From: Ramlibacter henchirensis
GTDB taxonomy: Bacteria > Pseudomonadota > Gammaproteobacteria > Burkholderiales > Burkholderiaceae_C
DNA: 64,000 nt
NCBI RefSeq assembly: GCF_004682015.1
Contig: NZ_SMLM01000002.1
Location: forward strand, 248,001 to 312,000
Direction: 5' to 3'
Shown here: positions 44,652 through 55,841 of the stretch, one piece after another
Layout: the number at the start of each line of letters is the position of its first letter
Numbering within the stretch: the first letter of the stretch is position 1
Position numbers and translations under genes: made by a program
The notes under the pieces: model-generated
Told to the model about the DNA's origin: nothing
The model's database searches: none
The model's input: only the letters and a program-made list of their open reading frames with translations

Positions 44652-45726
44652 GCTGCTTCTCGAATTCCTGCATGTAGGCGACCAGCGCCTTCACGCCTTC
44701 GATGGGCATCGCGTTGTAGATCGACGCGCGCATGCCGCCCACCGAGCGGTGGCCCTTGAGCTGGATCATTCCTCGCGCCTGCGCGCCCTTGAGGAAGGCT
44801 TCGTCGAGCGAGTCGTCCTTGAGCTTGAAGGGCACGTTCATCAGCGAACGGTCCTCCTTCGCGACCGGGTTGCGGTAGAAGCTGCTCGCGTCCAGGTAGT
44901 CGTAGAGGATGCGCGCCTTGGCGCGGTTGTGTTCTTCCATCGCCGCCAGGCCGCCATTCGCCTTGACGTGCCTGTAGACCAGCCCGGCGATGTAGATCGC
45001 GTAGGTCGGCGGCGTGTTGTACATGGAGTCGTTCTCGGCCTGCAGCTGGTAGTTGAAGGCAGAGGGCGTGATCGGCAGCGCATGGCCGAGCAGGTCGTCG
45101 CGCACGATCACCACGGTCACGCCGGACGGGCCCATGTTCTTCTGCGCGCCGGCGTAGATCAGGCCGTAGCGGCTGACGTCGATCGGCCGCGAGAGGATGT
45201 TGGACGACATGTCGGCCACCAGCGGCACGCTGCCTGTGTCGGGCGTCCAGTGGTACTCGACGCCGCCGATGGTTTCGTTCGAGCAGATGTGGACGTAGGC
45301 GGCCTGGGGGTCCAGCTTCCACTCCGACTGCTTCGGGATCGCGGTGAACTTGCTGGCCTCGCCGGTGGCGGCCGTGTTGACCTTGCCGTAGTTCTTCGCT
45401 TCCTTGACCGACTTCTTGGACCAGTCGCCGGTGACCACGTAGTCGGCCGTGCCGGTGCGGCCGATCAGGTTGAGCGGAACGATCGCGTTCTCGCCGATCG
45501 CGCCGCCCTGCATGAAGAGCACCTTGTAGTTGGACGGAATGCCCATGAGCTCGCGCAGCATCGCCTCGGCCTCGGCATGGATAGCGATGAACTCCTTGCC
45601 GCGGTGGCTCATCTCCATGACCGACATGCCGCTGCCGTGCCAGTCGAGCATCTCCTCGGCGGCCTGGCGCAGGACGGCTTCGGGCAGGGTGGCGGGTCCG
45701 GGGCTGAAGTTGAAGACGCGGGGCAT
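44644..45726 (-). CDS. serC: Phosphoserine aminotransferase
   Basis: The start at 45726 ([19 protein letters not shown]) gives 360 residues; an ATG at 45783 is in frame but unusual for the family. The PLP lysine is in [47 protein letters not shown] and [17 protein letters not shown] are family landmarks. It converts 3-phosphohydroxypyruvate to phosphoserine and may also serve pyridoxine synthesis. It overlaps serA by 8 bases. Confidence 0.95.
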   Translation of the reverse strand: MPRVFNFSPGPATLPEAVLRQAAEEMLDWHGSGMSVMEMSHRGKEFIAIHAEAEAMLRELMGIPSNYKVLFMQGGAIGENAIVPLNLIGRTGTADYVVTGDWSKKSVKEAKNYGKVNTAATGEASKFTAIPKQSEWKLDPQAAYVHICSNETIGGVEYHWTPDTGSVPLVADMSSNILSRPIDVSRYGLIYAGAQKNMGPSGVTVVIVRDDLLGHALPITPSAFNYQLQAENDSMYNTPPTYAIYIAGLVYRHVKANGGLAAMEEHNRAKARILYDYLDASSFYRNPVAKEDRSLMNVPFKLKDDSLDEAFLKGAQARGMIQLKGHRSVGGMRASIYNAMPIEGVKALVAYMQEFEKQHG

Positions 45727-45796
45727 GAAGGGCTTCTCGGGCAGTGTTGAAAGGGAGTCGGACAGCATACAAGAAGCCCCCATGCCCCTGCCGGGC

Positions 45797-46207
45797 TCAG
45801 CCCAGCGCGGTGCGAGGCGTGGCAGCGCCGCGCCTCAAACCCATCCACTGCAGGTCCGCCAGCACCAGCACGGCGACCGCTTGCGCGGCGATCCAGGCGA
45901 TGCCCAGGGCGGTGGGCTGCAGCAGCGCGACCACCGCAGCGCAACCGATCGCCCACGCCACATTGCCGATGGCAAACAGGGCGACCCAGCCGCGCGGCGG
46001 CACTTCACGCGTCGCCGCCCACGCAGCCATCAGCGCATACGCGACGAGGAAGATGCCGCTGTCCAGCAGCAGCGTTTGCGGCAAGCCGAAGAGGCGCGGC
46101 AGCGCATCGATCGCGCTCAGCTGCAGCGTGCCCGTCGCCAGGCACGAGGCCGCGTCGGCCCAGAGCACGCCGCGAAGGAATCGGGGGGAAGAAGCGAAAG
46201 TGGACAT
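45797..46207 (-). CDS. Membrane protein, four helices, function unknown
   Basis: The 136-residue protein has four hydrophobic segments, for example [54 protein letters not shown] and [18 protein letters not shown]. It may be a small permease-like or ligand-sensing membrane protein. It is divergent from an MmyB-type XRE regulator at 46319, with a palindromic site between them, so it is probably controlled by that regulator. Confidence 0.7.
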   Translation of the reverse strand: MSTFASSPRFLRGVLWADAASCLATGTLQLSAIDALPRLFGLPQTLLLDSGIFLVAYALMAAWAATREVPPRGWVALFAIGNVAWAIGCAAVVALLQPTALGIAWIAAQAVAVLVLADLQWMGLRRGAATPRTALG

Positions 46208-46264
46208 GGAGAAGCTCCCGGTGGGTTGGACAGGCCTTCATCGTGGTCGCGCCCCCTCACCCGG

Positions 46265-46287
46265 TCCATGACGTCCCAGGTCATGGA
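46265..46287. promoter_or_regulatory. Palindromic operator between the membrane protein and the XRE regulator
   Basis: TCCATGAC (46265-46272) and GTCATGGA (46280-46287) form perfect 8-bp arms with a 7-base spacer in the 111-base divergent region. The position fits control of both genes by the regulator at 46319. Confidence 0.6.
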
Positions 46288-46318
46288 AGCGCCGCGCGCA
46301 GGGCCTAGCATTCGCCCC

Positions 46319-47143
46319 ATGAGCTCCGCCACCGCGCTTGCCCGCCCCGCCGCCCCGCAGCCCTTCGGGGCGCACTTGCGCCATTGGCGGCAGCACCGCC
46401 GACTGTCGCAACAAGGTTTGGCCGAGGAGGCCGAAATCTCCACCCGCCACCTGAGCTTCGTGGAAACCGGGCGGGCCCTGCCCAGCCGCGAGATGGTGAT
46501 GCGGCTGGCGGAGCGCCTGAACGTGCCGCTGCGCGAGCGCAATGCGATGCTGGTCGCGGCGGGCTATGCGCCGATGTACCGCGAGCGGCCGCTGGACGAT
46601 CCGGCGCTCTCACCAGCTCGCGAGGCCGTGGAGCTGATCCTGCGGGCGCACGAGCCCAACCCGGCGCTCGCCGTGGACCGGCACTGGAACCTGGTGGCCG
46701 GCAACCGGATGCTGCCGCACGTGATGGCCGGTGCCGACCCGCAGCTGCTGCAGGGCCGCGTCAACGTGCTGCGCCTGAGCCTGCACCCGGGCGGGCTGGC
46801 GCCGAGGATCGTCAACCTCGGCCAGTGGCGCGAGCATCTGTTCGAGCGCCTTCGCCAGCAGGTGCAGGCCACCGGCGACTCGACGCTCGCGGCATTGCTG
46901 GAGGAGTTGCGCGCCTATCCCGTGCCGGAAGGCGCGCACGACACACGGCTGGAAGGCGAGCACGTGGGCGTGGCGCTGCCGCTGCAGATGCGAACGCCCG
47001 ACGGCAGCGTGCTCACCTTCATCAGCACCACGACCGTGTTCGGCACCGCGGTGGACGTGACGGTGCAGGAGCTGACGCTGGAAACCTTTTTCCCGCTGGA
47101 TGCCGCGACAGGCGAGGCGCTGCGGCGCATCGCCTCCGCGTGA
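46319..47143 (+). CDS. XRE-family regulator with MmyB-like ligand domain
   Basis: The 274-residue protein has an N-terminal HTH (FGAHLRHWRQHRRLSQQGLAEEAEISTRHLSFVETGRALPS, about residues 16-56). The C-terminal domain (about residues 100-270) has the MmyB pattern NPALAVDRHWNLVAGNRMLP and the ending TTVFGTAVDVTVQELTLETFFPLDAAT. Related regulators repress a divergent oxidoreductase or transporter and respond to a small ligand. Here the divergent neighbour is a membrane protein. It ends 4 bases from the convergent SbmA-like gene. Confidence 0.9.
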   Translation: MSSATALARPAAPQPFGAHLRHWRQHRRLSQQGLAEEAEISTRHLSFVETGRALPSREMVMRLAERLNVPLRERNAMLVAAGYAPMYRERPLDDPALSPAREAVELILRAHEPNPALAVDRHWNLVAGNRMLPHVMAGADPQLLQGRVNVLRLSLHPGGLAPRIVNLGQWREHLFERLRQQVQATGDSTLAALLEELRAYPVPEGAHDTRLEGEHVGVALPLQMRTPDGSVLTFISTTTVFGTAVDVTVQELTLETFFPLDAATGEALRRIASA

Positions 47144-47147
47144 TGCG

Positions 47148-48164
47148 TCAGGCCGCGCCGGCGGGTTGCGGCTGCGCGTCCGCCGGCGGGCCGCCGGCCT
47201 TGATCTGCATCTCGAAGGCGCGCAGGCGCTTGTAGACCGACATCAGTTCGACGATGGTGCTCCAGCTGAGCACGAGGAACTGGAAGGCGCTCTCCACCCG
47301 GCCGAAGGCGCGCACGATCTGCTGCATCACGCCGAGGGTGACGACGCCGGCCACCAGAGTCGGCCCGAGCGCCACGTAGGGCACGAGCACGCCGACCTGG
47401 AGGTAGGACCACTTGGCCACGTCGAAGTACAGGTAGTGGAAGAACAGGGTGAAGTAGTTGCGCCGCACGTTGCCGAAGAGGCGCCCGACTTCCGGCGGCT
47501 GAGCCCGGTCGTGGTGGTCCTCGCCGTACACCAGCTCCTTGCGGTAGGCCGCCTCCACGCGCTGGTTCTGGAACTGCAGGCCGGGCAGCTTGATGCCGAC
47601 CACCGCCAGCAGCACGGTGCCGCCGAGCGCGAAACCGATGGCCACCCACACCAGCGAGTAGTGCACCGGCCCGATCCACGGCAGCTCGGTGACCTTGGCC
47701 GACAGCCCGGCCAGGATCGGCAGGAAGGCGAACAGCACCATCAGGCTGCGCATGAACTCGATGCCCAGGCCCTCCATGATCGAGGCGAAGCGCATCGTGT
47801 CCTCCTGCACGCGCTGCGCCGCGCCCTCGATGTGGCGCAGCTTGTCCCAGTGCGCCATGTAGTAGTCGTTCATCGCCGTGCGCCAGCGGAAGATGTAGTG
47901 CTTGATGAAGAAGTCCAGCACGACGGCCACCATGACGAAGATCATCGCGATGTTCAGGAAGGTCTGCAGCTGGTCCCAGTACTCGGCGATGGTGATGCTG
48001 CCGGGCTTGGCCAGCGCCTTCTGCACCACGTCGTAGAAGGTGCCGAACCACTCGTTGATCTTCACGTCGAGCTGCACCCGGTACCAGGTGGCGAAGAGGA
48101 TGAGCGCGGTACCGGCGATCGACCAGTGGAACCACTGGCGCGACAGGAAGAAGGACTTGAACAT
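47148..48164 (-). CDS. sbmA: SbmA/BacA-family peptide transporter
   Basis: The 338-residue protein starts MFKSFFLSRQWFHWS. The family pattern is in NEWFGTFYDVVQKAL, FFIKHYIFRWRTAMNDYYMAHWDKLRHIEGAAQRVQEDTMRF and the C-terminal LVLSWSTIVELMSVYKRLRAFE, shown here in parts. It is the membrane half of ABC-like peptide importers, driven by the proton gradient, and imports antimicrobial peptides such as microcins or bleomycin in E. coli. The natural substrate is unknown. It is shorter than E. coli SbmA (about 406). Confidence 0.88.
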   Translation of the reverse strand: MFKSFFLSRQWFHWSIAGTALILFATWYRVQLDVKINEWFGTFYDVVQKALAKPGSITIAEYWDQLQTFLNIAMIFVMVAVVLDFFIKHYIFRWRTAMNDYYMAHWDKLRHIEGAAQRVQEDTMRFASIMEGLGIEFMRSLMVLFAFLPILAGLSAKVTELPWIGPVHYSLVWVAIGFALGGTVLLAVVGIKLPGLQFQNQRVEAAYRKELVYGEDHHDRAQPPEVGRLFGNVRRNYFTLFFHYLYFDVAKWSYLQVGVLVPYVALGPTLVAGVVTLGVMQQIVRAFGRVESAFQFLVLSWSTIVELMSVYKRLRAFEMQIKAGGPPADAQPQPAGAA

Positions 48165-48326
48165 TCTGGCGATCCTCGGTTCGGGGTCGCAGATGCTAAC
48201 CGCTGCTCGTCTGCGCACGAGGTGTCGGAGCGGCCGCACATCCGTCGGCGGACGCTTCCGACTGCCGGGGCTGCGGACCGGCGCCCACACTCGCGGCAAC
48301 CTCCCCGACAGATCGAAGGAATACCC

Positions 48327-48824
48327 ATGAGCAAGGACAAGACCCCCCACGAGCGCCTGTGGGAAATGATCAAGGACATCCGCTTCGGCATGCTGACCCA
48401 CCGCCATCCCGAAGGCGGCCTGCATGCCCATCCCCTCACGACACAGGGCAAGGCGCTGGGCGAGAAGGGCGTGCTGTACTTCTTCGTCTCACGCGCGACG
48501 GAAGTCGGCCAGCGCCTGCGCACCGACGGCAACGTCAACGTCTCCTATTCCGATCCGCACAAGGACGTCTACGTGTCCATCACCGGCCGTGCCGTGGTCA
48601 GCGAGGACATGGATGCCAAGCAGCGCCTGTTCAACCCGATGGCCAAGGCCTGGTTCCCGGGCGGCCCCACCGATCCCGACCTGGAACTGGTGGAGGTGCA
48701 CATCACCCACGCCGAGTACTGGGACGTGAAGGAAAGCAAGCCGACCCAGCTGTTCAAGATGGCGGCCGCGGCCATCAGCGGCGAGCGGCCCAAGCTGGGC
48801 GAGCACAAGGAAGTCGCGGTCTGA
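48327..48824 (+). CDS. Pyridoxamine-phosphate-oxidase-like (general stress) protein
   Basis: The 165-residue protein has the split-barrel fold of the PPOX family: DIRFGMLTHRHPEGGLHAHPLTTQ at the N-terminus, LYFFVSRATEVGQRLRTDGNVNVSYSD in the middle and YVSITGRAVVSEDMD next. It matches the general stress protein 26 subgroup, which binds FMN or a similar flavin, with no confirmed enzyme activity. It is divergent from sbmA. GAAGGAA is its ribosome binding site. Confidence 0.88.
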   Translation: MSKDKTPHERLWEMIKDIRFGMLTHRHPEGGLHAHPLTTQGKALGEKGVLYFFVSRATEVGQRLRTDGNVNVSYSDPHKDVYVSITGRAVVSEDMDAKQRLFNPMAKAWFPGGPTDPDLELVEVHITHAEYWDVKESKPTQLFKMAAAAISGERPKLGEHKEVAV

Positions 48825-48852
48825 CCCCCCAACCCGAACCGAAGGAAGCACC

Positions 48853-49479
48853 ATGGAGACGACGAGCCAGCGGCTGTGCGCGGCCGCGATTGCATTGACG
48901 ATCACCGCCATCGCCGGCGGCGCGGCCTGGGCGCGCGGCGGCGCCGGGGCTGCGGCGGGGGCGGCAGGCGGCGGCGCGGCAAGTACCGGCACGGCCACCG
49001 GTGGCGCGGCCGGCGGTGGAACGGCGGCTGGCGGAACCACCGGCGGCACGGCGACCGGCGGAGCTGCGGGCGGCGGCGCGGCTGGAGGCGCTGCTGCCAG
49101 TGGCGGCGCGGGCACCGGCGCTGCGGGCACTGGCGGTGCTGCGAGCGGCGGGACCGCCGCCGGCGGGACCGGTTCATCCGGCGGAACCGGCGCAGCGGGT
49201 ACTTCGGCCGGCGCTGGAGCCGGAACGAGCGGCGGAACGGGAGGCGGCGCTGGAACGAGCGCAGGTGGCGGGACCGGCGGTGATTCCGCCGGCGCGGGCG
49301 CGGATGCCGGCGTCGCGGTACCCGGCACCGGGTCGGGTGCGGCGGGCACCAATACCGCCGGACCGGGCAGCGCCCCGGCCACGACCGCGGGCACGGACAC
49401 CGGTTCCACGGGTTCGACCGGCACGCTGGGCGGTGCTCCGGCCGGGGGCCCGAGCGGCACCCGGTTGCCGAGCCGCTGA
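48853..49479 (+). CDS. Secreted glycine-rich low-complexity protein, function unknown
   Basis: The 208-residue protein has a signal-peptide-like N-terminus (LCAAAIALTITAIAGGAAWA) followed by Gly, Ala and Thr repeats such as GGAASGGTAAGGTGSSGGTG, in the style of PE-PGRS or collagen-like proteins. It has no cysteine motif and no lipobox. The strong codon bias for GGC or GCG in both strands invites caution, but AAGGAAG precedes the ATG and a terminator follows the stop. I know no family. Confidence 0.55.
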   Translation: METTSQRLCAAAIALTITAIAGGAAWARGGAGAAAGAAGGGAASTGTATGGAAGGGTAAGGTTGGTATGGAAGGGAAGGAAASGGAGTGAAGTGGAASGGTAAGGTGSSGGTGAAGTSAGAGAGTSGGTGGGAGTSAGGGTGGDSAGAGADAGVAVPGTGSGAAGTNTAGPGSAPATTAGTDTGSTGSTGTLGGAPAGGPSGTRLPSR

Positions 49480-49489
49480 CGCCAAGAAA

Positions 49490-49509
49490 AAGCGGCCCGA
49501 GGGCCGCTT
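49490..49509. terminator. Bidirectional terminator between the Gly-rich gene and acnB
   Basis: AAGCGGCC (49490-49497) pairs with GGCCGCTT (49502-49509) around CGAG. It is flanked by AAAA on the left and TGTCCTTTCC on the right, and the genes on both sides converge on it. Confidence 0.75.
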
Positions 49510-49531
49510 GTCCTTTCCTGCGCTGCGAGCG

Positions 49532-52117
49532 TCAGGCGGGCACGGTGTCGGCCACCTTGCGGAAGTCCTCGATCCGGTCGAAGTTCATGTACTGGTAGAT
49601 CTTGTCGCCGTTGGCGTTGATCACGCCGATGTCGGCCATGTACTCATCGCGTGTCGGGATGCGGCCCAAGCGCGAGCAGATCGCCGCCAGTTCGGCGGAA
49701 CCCAGGAACACGTTGGTGTTCTTGCCCAGCCGGTTGGGGAAGTTGCGCGTGCTGGTGGACATCACCGTCGCGCCCTCGCGCACTTGCGCCTGGTTGCCCA
49801 TGCACAGCGAACAGCCGGGCATCTCCATGCGCGCACCCGCGACGCCGAGCACGCCGTAGTGGCCTTCCTCGGTGAGCTGCTTCTGGTCCATCCTGGTCGG
49901 CGGCGCGACCCACAGCTTGACCGGGATGTCGCGCTTGCCTTCCAGCAGCTTCGAAGCGGCGCGGAAGTGGCCGATGTTGGTCATGCACGAGCCGATGAAG
50001 ACTTCGTCGATCTTGGCGCCCGCGACGTCGGAGAGCGTCTTCACGTCGTCCGGGTCGTTCGGGCAGGCGACGATGGGCTCGGTGATCTGGGCCAGGTCGA
50101 TCTCGATCACGGCGGCGTACTCGGCGTCCTTGTCCGCCTTGAGCAGCTTCGGATCCTTCAGCCAGGCTTCCTGCGCGGCGATGCGGCGGGCCAGCGTGCG
50201 GGCGTCGGCGTAGCCGTTGGCGATCATCCAGCGCATCAGGGTGATGTTGCTCTGGATGTACTCCATCACCGGTTCCTTGTTCAGATGCACGGTGCAGGCC
50301 GCGGCGGAGCGCTCGGCAGAGGCGTCGGACAGCTCGAACGCCTGTTCCACCTTCAGGTCGGGCAGGCCCTCGATCTCCAGGATGCGGCCGGAGAAGACGT
50401 TCTTCTTGCCGGCCTTGGCCACCGTCAGCAGGCCCTGCTTGATGGCGTATAGCGGGATCGCGTTGACCAGGTCGCGCAGCGTCACGCCGGACTGCATCTT
50501 GCCCTTGAAGCGCACCAGCACCGACTCGGGCATGTCCAGCGGCATCACGCCGGTGGCGGCGGCGAAGGCCACGAGGCCGGAGCCGGCCGGGAAGCTGATG
50601 CCGATCGGGAAGCGCGTGTGCGAGTCGCCGCCCGTGCCCACCGTGTCGGGCAGCAGGAAGCGGTTGAGCCAGCTGTGGATCACGCCGTCGCCCGGGCGCA
50701 GCGAGACGCCGCCGCGGGTGGAGATGAACTCCGGCAGCTCATGGTGCGTCTTGACGTCCACCGGCTTCGGGTACGCCGCCGTGTGGCAGAACGACTGCAT
50801 GACGAGGTCGGCCGAGAAGCCCAGGCACGCCAGGTCCTTCAGCTCGTCGCGCGTCATCGGCCCGGTGGTGTCCTGCGAACCCACCGACGTCATCTTCGGC
50901 TCGCAGTAGGTGCCCGGGCGGATGCCCTGCCCCTCCGGCAGGCCGCAGGCGCGGCCGACCATCTTCTGCGCCAGCGTGAAGCCCTTGCCGCTGTCCTTGG
51001 GCGCCTGGGGCAGGCGGAACAGCGTCGAAGGCGGCAGGCCCAGCGCTTCGCGCGCCTTGGCCGTGAGGCCGCGGCCGATGATCAGCGGGATGCGGCCGCC
51101 GGCGCGCACCTCGTCGAACAGCACTTCGCTCTTGACCCTGAACTCGGCGATCACCTGGCCGTTCTTCAGCGCCTTGCCTTCGTAGGGGCGCAGCTCGATC
51201 GTGTCGCCCATCTCCATTTTCGAGACGTCCAGCTCGATCGGCAGCGCGCCCGCGTCTTCCATCGTGTTGTAGAAGATCGGCGCGATCTTGCCGCCCAGGC
51301 ACACGCCGCCGAAGCGCTTGTTCGGAACGAACGGGATGTCCTCGCCGGTCCACCACAGCACGCTGTTGGTGGCCGACTTGCGCGAGGAGCCGGTGCCCAC
51401 CACGTCGCCGACATAGGCGACCAGGTGGCCCTTGGCCTTGAGCTCCTGCAGCAGCTTCATCGGGCCGCGCTTGCCCTCCTCGTCCGGCACGATGCCCGGG
51501 CGCGGGTTCTTCAGCATCGCCAGCGCGTGCAACGGGATGTCGGGGCGGCTCCACGCATCGGGCGCAGGCGACAGGTCGTCGGTGTTGGTCTCGCCGCCCA
51601 CCTTGAACACGGTGAGCGTCATCGACTTCGGCACCTCGGGACGCGAGGTGAACCACTCGGCGTCGGCCCAGCTTTTCAGCACGGCCTTGGCGTTGGCGTT
51701 GCCCTTGTCGGCCTTTTCCTTGACGTCATGGAACTGGTCGAACATCAGCAGCGTCTTCTTGAGCGCTTCCGCCGCGACGGCGCCGACTTCCGCGTCGTCC
51801 AGCAGGTCGATCAGCGGGCCGATGTTGTAGCCGCCCAGCATAGTGCCCAGCAGCTGCGTGGCCTTCTCGCGGCTGATGATCATGCACTTCTCGCTGCCGA
51901 GCGCCACGGCGGCCAGGTAGCTGGCCTTGACCTTGGCGGCATCGTCCACGCCGGCCGGCACGCGGTGGGTGATCAGGTCCAGCAGGAAGTCGGCCTCCGC
52001 GGCCGACGGGTTCTTCAGCAGCTCGATCAGGCCGGCCGTCTGTTGCGCGGTCAGCGGCAGCGGCGGGATGCCGAGCGCCGCGCGTTCGGCGACGTGGGAC
52101 ACATAGGCTTGCAGCAT
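49532..52117 (-). CDS. acnB: Aconitate hydratase B
   Basis: The 861-residue protein is the bifunctional aconitase/2-methylisocitrate dehydratase B typical of beta- and gammaproteobacteria (about 865 residues). The N-terminal HEAT-like domain ([21 protein letters not shown]) is followed by the swivel and catalytic domains. The cluster cysteines are in [17 protein letters not shown] and [13 protein letters not shown]. It interconverts citrate and isocitrate in the TCA cycle. It is the last gene of the leftward group mdh, CitE-like lyase, periplasmic protein, acnB. Confidence 0.97.
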   Translation of the reverse strand: MLQAYVSHVAERAALGIPPLPLTAQQTAGLIELLKNPSAAEADFLLDLITHRVPAGVDDAAKVKASYLAAVALGSEKCMIISREKATQLLGTMLGGYNIGPLIDLLDDAEVGAVAAEALKKTLLMFDQFHDVKEKADKGNANAKAVLKSWADAEWFTSRPEVPKSMTLTVFKVGGETNTDDLSPAPDAWSRPDIPLHALAMLKNPRPGIVPDEEGKRGPMKLLQELKAKGHLVAYVGDVVGTGSSRKSATNSVLWWTGEDIPFVPNKRFGGVCLGGKIAPIFYNTMEDAGALPIELDVSKMEMGDTIELRPYEGKALKNGQVIAEFRVKSEVLFDEVRAGGRIPLIIGRGLTAKAREALGLPPSTLFRLPQAPKDSGKGFTLAQKMVGRACGLPEGQGIRPGTYCEPKMTSVGSQDTTGPMTRDELKDLACLGFSADLVMQSFCHTAAYPKPVDVKTHHELPEFISTRGGVSLRPGDGVIHSWLNRFLLPDTVGTGGDSHTRFPIGISFPAGSGLVAFAAATGVMPLDMPESVLVRFKGKMQSGVTLRDLVNAIPLYAIKQGLLTVAKAGKKNVFSGRILEIEGLPDLKVEQAFELSDASAERSAAACTVHLNKEPVMEYIQSNITLMRWMIANGYADARTLARRIAAQEAWLKDPKLLKADKDAEYAAVIEIDLAQITEPIVACPNDPDDVKTLSDVAGAKIDEVFIGSCMTNIGHFRAASKLLEGKRDIPVKLWVAPPTRMDQKQLTEEGHYGVLGVAGARMEMPGCSLCMGNQAQVREGATVMSTSTRNFPNRLGKNTNVFLGSAELAAICSRLGRIPTRDEYMADIGVINANGDKIYQYMNFDRIEDFRKVADTVPA

Positions 52118-52144
52118 GGATTCTCCGTCTTGGGTGCGTTGGTG

Positions 52145-52846
52145 TTAGTTGGTACGGGCGGGCGATTCGGGCGCCGGCGCAGGGGCTGCCGGTGCGGACG
52201 AGCCGGCCGGGAAGGTGACGGTCGCGGACGCGGGCGCGGAAGCCGGCGTGCCGGGCGGCTGCGCGGCGGCTCCGGCCTGCGCGGGCGTCGGCGCGTCGAG
52301 GATGCTGGGACGCGGATTGCGCTTGAGTTCCTCGGCGAAAGTGATCTGCTGCGGGCTCTGGCACTCGTCGGCCAGGCGCCGGCCGAGCTTTTGGCTCATC
52401 AGCATCGACTTGTTGCCCAGCTGCAGCCACATCGCGCCGCGCTTCGGGTCCTCGAGGCGGATCGCGCCCGTGCGGCTTTCCACCGGGTGCATCAGGAAGC
52501 GATAGCCCTTGGTGCTCACGACGAAGAGGCCGGTGCGGCGCGCCCCGCGCACCTTCACCGTGGCGCCGAGCTCGCACGGCATGTCGCCGACGTAGACCTG
52601 CTTGGCGATCTCGAGGTCGGCGTCGCTGATCTTGATGCTGGGGTCGTCGTCGATCGGCGTGACTTCCTCGACCGCCTTCTGCGCGGAGCGCGCCAGGGCC
52701 GGCTTGGTGCCGCTCGCCTTGTTCGCCGCGGGCGAGGAAGCGGCCTGCGACTTCTTTTCGGCCGGGGCCGTGACCGTCTGGGCCAGGGCCGGCGCGGCCG
52801 CGGCGATCCACAGCGCCGCAGCGGCGCCGATGAGGGTGGCTTGCAT
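52145..52846 (-). CDS. Periplasmic protein between acnB and the CitE-like gene, function unknown
   Basis: The start at 52846 gives 233 residues with a signal peptide ending in ALAQT. The central domain (about residues 75-165) contains DLEIAKQVYVGDMPCELGATVKV, FLMHPVESRTGAIRLEDPKRGAMWLQLGNKSML and LADECQSPQQI. The C-terminus is a Pro/Ala linker-like tail. Two cysteines (MPCEL and DECQS) could form a disulfide. I recognise no named family. It sits between acnB (28 bases after it) and the CitE-like gene (23 bases before it). Confidence 0.75.
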   Translation of the reverse strand: MQATLIGAAAALWIAAAAPALAQTVTAPAEKKSQAASSPAANKASGTKPALARSAQKAVEEVTPIDDDPSIKISDADLEIAKQVYVGDMPCELGATVKVRGARRTGLFVVSTKGYRFLMHPVESRTGAIRLEDPKRGAMWLQLGNKSMLMSQKLGRRLADECQSPQQITFAEELKRNPRPSILDAPTPAQAGAAAQPPGTPASAPASATVTFPAGSSAPAAPAPAPESPARTN

Positions 52847-52869
52847 GCTTGTCTCCGTCTTCAATGTGT

Positions 52870-53864
52870 TCATGCGCCGGCGAACCAGCGCTGGGCCTCG
52901 GCCGGCATCCGGCTCGTCGTGCGGTGCGCCCTTTCGAGCACCTGCCAATGGAACCGGTAGCTGGCGCGGTCGTGCAGCTTGCCTTCGAAGCTGATCGGCG
53001 CCCAGTCAGCCTGCTCGGCTTTCTCGAGGATGCGCACGGCCTGGGCGATCTCGCCTTCGGTCGGCGCAAGCGCTTCCAGGATCGGGCGGATCTGGTCGGG
53101 ATGGATGCTCCACATGCGCGTGAAGCCGAACTCCGCATTGGCGCGGCGCGCGGCCGCGCGCATCGCGTCGCGGTCCTGGAACTCGGTGACCACGCTGTGC
53201 GAAGGCACCTTGCCGTGCGCGTGGCAGGCCGAGGCGATCTCCAGCTTGGCGCGCACCACCAGCGGATGCGTGAACTGGCCCTGCGCGCCCATGCCGTGTT
53301 CCGGGATGGCGCCACCATGGGCGGACACGAAGTCCATCAGGCCGAAGCTGAGGGACTGGATGCGGGGATGGGCGGCGATGTCGAACGCGCGATGCACCGC
53401 CGCGGGCGACTCGATCAGCGCATGCAGCGGCAGCTGCGGGGCCCGGGCCTCGTCCAGCGCGCGCGAGGCGATGTCGACGTCGGCGGTCGACTCCACCTTG
53501 GGCAGCATGACGTGCGCCAGGCGCGTTCCTGCGCGGCCGACGATGGTCTGGATGTCCTGGGCGAACGCGGGATGGTCCACCGGATGCACTCGCACCGCCA
53601 CGCGCGCCTGCGGATCGGCGCCAAGCGCCAGCTCCGCGACCAAGGCCGCATGCTCCGCCTCGCCGCCCACCGGCGCGCCGTCCTCGCAATCGAGCGAGAC
53701 GTCGAACACGCAGGCGCCGAACTCGCGCGTCATCTCAGCCTGCAGCTGCAGGCTCTTGCGCATCCGCGACTCGACGCCGCTGTAGTGGTCGCAGACCGGA
53801 AGCGATCCGGTCTGCGCCTGGGCGCCCAGCAGGACTTCGCGGGGATGCGCGGGCGTGGCTGGCT

Positions 53865-53868
<4 letters not shown>
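52870..53868 (-). CDS. HpcH/HpaI aldolase / citrate-lyase-beta (CitE)-like protein
   Basis: A TTG start at 53868 overlaps the mdh stop by four bases (TTGA) and gives 332 residues. The TIM-barrel pattern of CoA-ester lyases is visible in [70 protein letters not shown] and [10 protein letters not shown]. The acidic residues of the magnesium site are conserved. Candidates are malyl-CoA, citramalyl-CoA or beta-methylmalyl-CoA lyase; the substrate is not known. The tight coupling to mdh hints at a role close to malate. Confidence 0.85.
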
Positions 53869-54851
<983 letters not shown>

Positions 54852-55016
54852 GGAGGTTCTCCGAAAGTGGGTTAAAGCGACAGGTGGCGCGTGCGGCGCG
54901 TGACCGGAAGGGGAGCGGCTGTGGCTCGTCGGACCGGCGGAACCGGTGGGCAGTGCCCGGACGGAACAGGCGGCGAGTTTACCCGCTCGGGACAGCGCCG
55001 GTCAATTTGTCTTATG

Positions 55017-55028
55017 TCTTATATAAGA
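55017..55028. promoter_or_regulatory. TCTTATATAAGA palindrome, probable GntR operator
   Basis: A perfect 12-bp palindrome lies in the 207-base region between mdh and the divergent GntR gene, 31 bases before the latter's ATG. A further half-site TCTTAT (55010-55015) precedes it with a 7-base period. The identical palindrome is at 32247-32258. Confidence 0.65.
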
Positions 55029-55058
55029 TATGATCCGGCTTGCCGAAAGCTGACGACC

Positions 55059-55841
55059 ATGCCCGCCCTGCCCCCTTTCGACGACGCCGCGCCAGATGCC
55101 GTGCCGGTGCAGGCTGCACCGTCCTTCAGCCCGCTGTACCAGCAGATCAAGGGCCTGATCCTGCAGAGCCTGCAGGCGGGCGAATGGAAGCCCGGCGAGG
55201 CCATTCCCAGCGAGATGGACCTGGCATCGCGCTTCCGCGTCAGCCAGGGCACCGTGCGCAAGGCCATCGACGAGCTCGCGGCCGAGAACCTGGTCGTGCG
55301 CCGCCAGGGCAAGGGCACCTTCGTCGCGACGCATGCCGAGCAGCATGTCCAGTACCGGTTCCTGAAGCTGGTGCCCGACAGTGGCGACCGCGATGAGGAA
55401 GGGCCGGCCGAGCGCTCGATCCTGGAGTGCCGCCGCACCCGGGCCTCGGCCGAAGTCGCCCGCGCTCTCGGGCTGCGCACCTCCGACGCGGTGGTGCAGG
55501 TGCGGCGCGTGCTCGCGTTCGCGGGCGTGCCGACCATCCTGGAGGACATCTGGCTGCCCGGCAGCGCATTCAAGGGCCTGTCGGCCGAGCAGATGGCGGA
55601 TTTCCAGGGGCCGACCTATGCGATGTTCGAGCTCGAGTTCGGTGTGCGCATGGTCCGCGCCGAAGAGAAGATCCGCGCCGTCGCGGCCGATGCGCAGCAG
55701 GCGCAGCTGCTGCGGGTGCCGACCGGCTCGCCCTTGTTGAGCGTGGAGCGCATCGCCTTCACGTACAACGACGTGCCGATGGAGCTGCGCCGCGGCCTCT
55801 ACCGCACCGACAACCGGCACTACCGCAACGAGCTCAGCTGA
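55059..55841 (+). CDS. GntR-family regulator with UTRA domain
   Basis: The 260-residue protein has the GntR winged helix at about residues 22-90: SPLYQQIKGLILQSLQAGEWKPGEAIPSE, with the recognition part FRVSQGTVRKAIDELAAENLVVRRQGKGTFVA. The rest is a UTRA (HutC-type) ligand domain ending with VERIAFTYNDVPMELRRGLYRTDNRHYRNEL. It lies between mdh and sdhCDAB, so it probably controls TCA genes in response to a small carbon or amino acid ligand. It probably binds the palindrome at 55017. The ligand is unknown. Confidence 0.92.
   Translation: MPALPPFDDAAPDAVPVQAAPSFSPLYQQIKGLILQSLQAGEWKPGEAIPSEMDLASRFRVSQGTVRKAIDELAAENLVVRRQGKGTFVATHAEQHVQYRFLKLVPDSGDRDEEGPAERSILECRRTRASAEVARALGLRTSDAVVQVRRVLAFAGVPTILEDIWLPGSAFKGLSAEQMADFQGPTYAMFELEFGVRMVRAEEKIRAVAADAQQAQLLRVPTGSPLLSVERIAFTYNDVPMELRRGLYRTDNRHYRNELS

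Noticed and set aside
50618..52960. A 780-codon open frame opposite acnB and the periplasmic protein gene
   Set aside because: It is an antisense shadow of acnB with low-complexity Arg/Ala-rich sequence.
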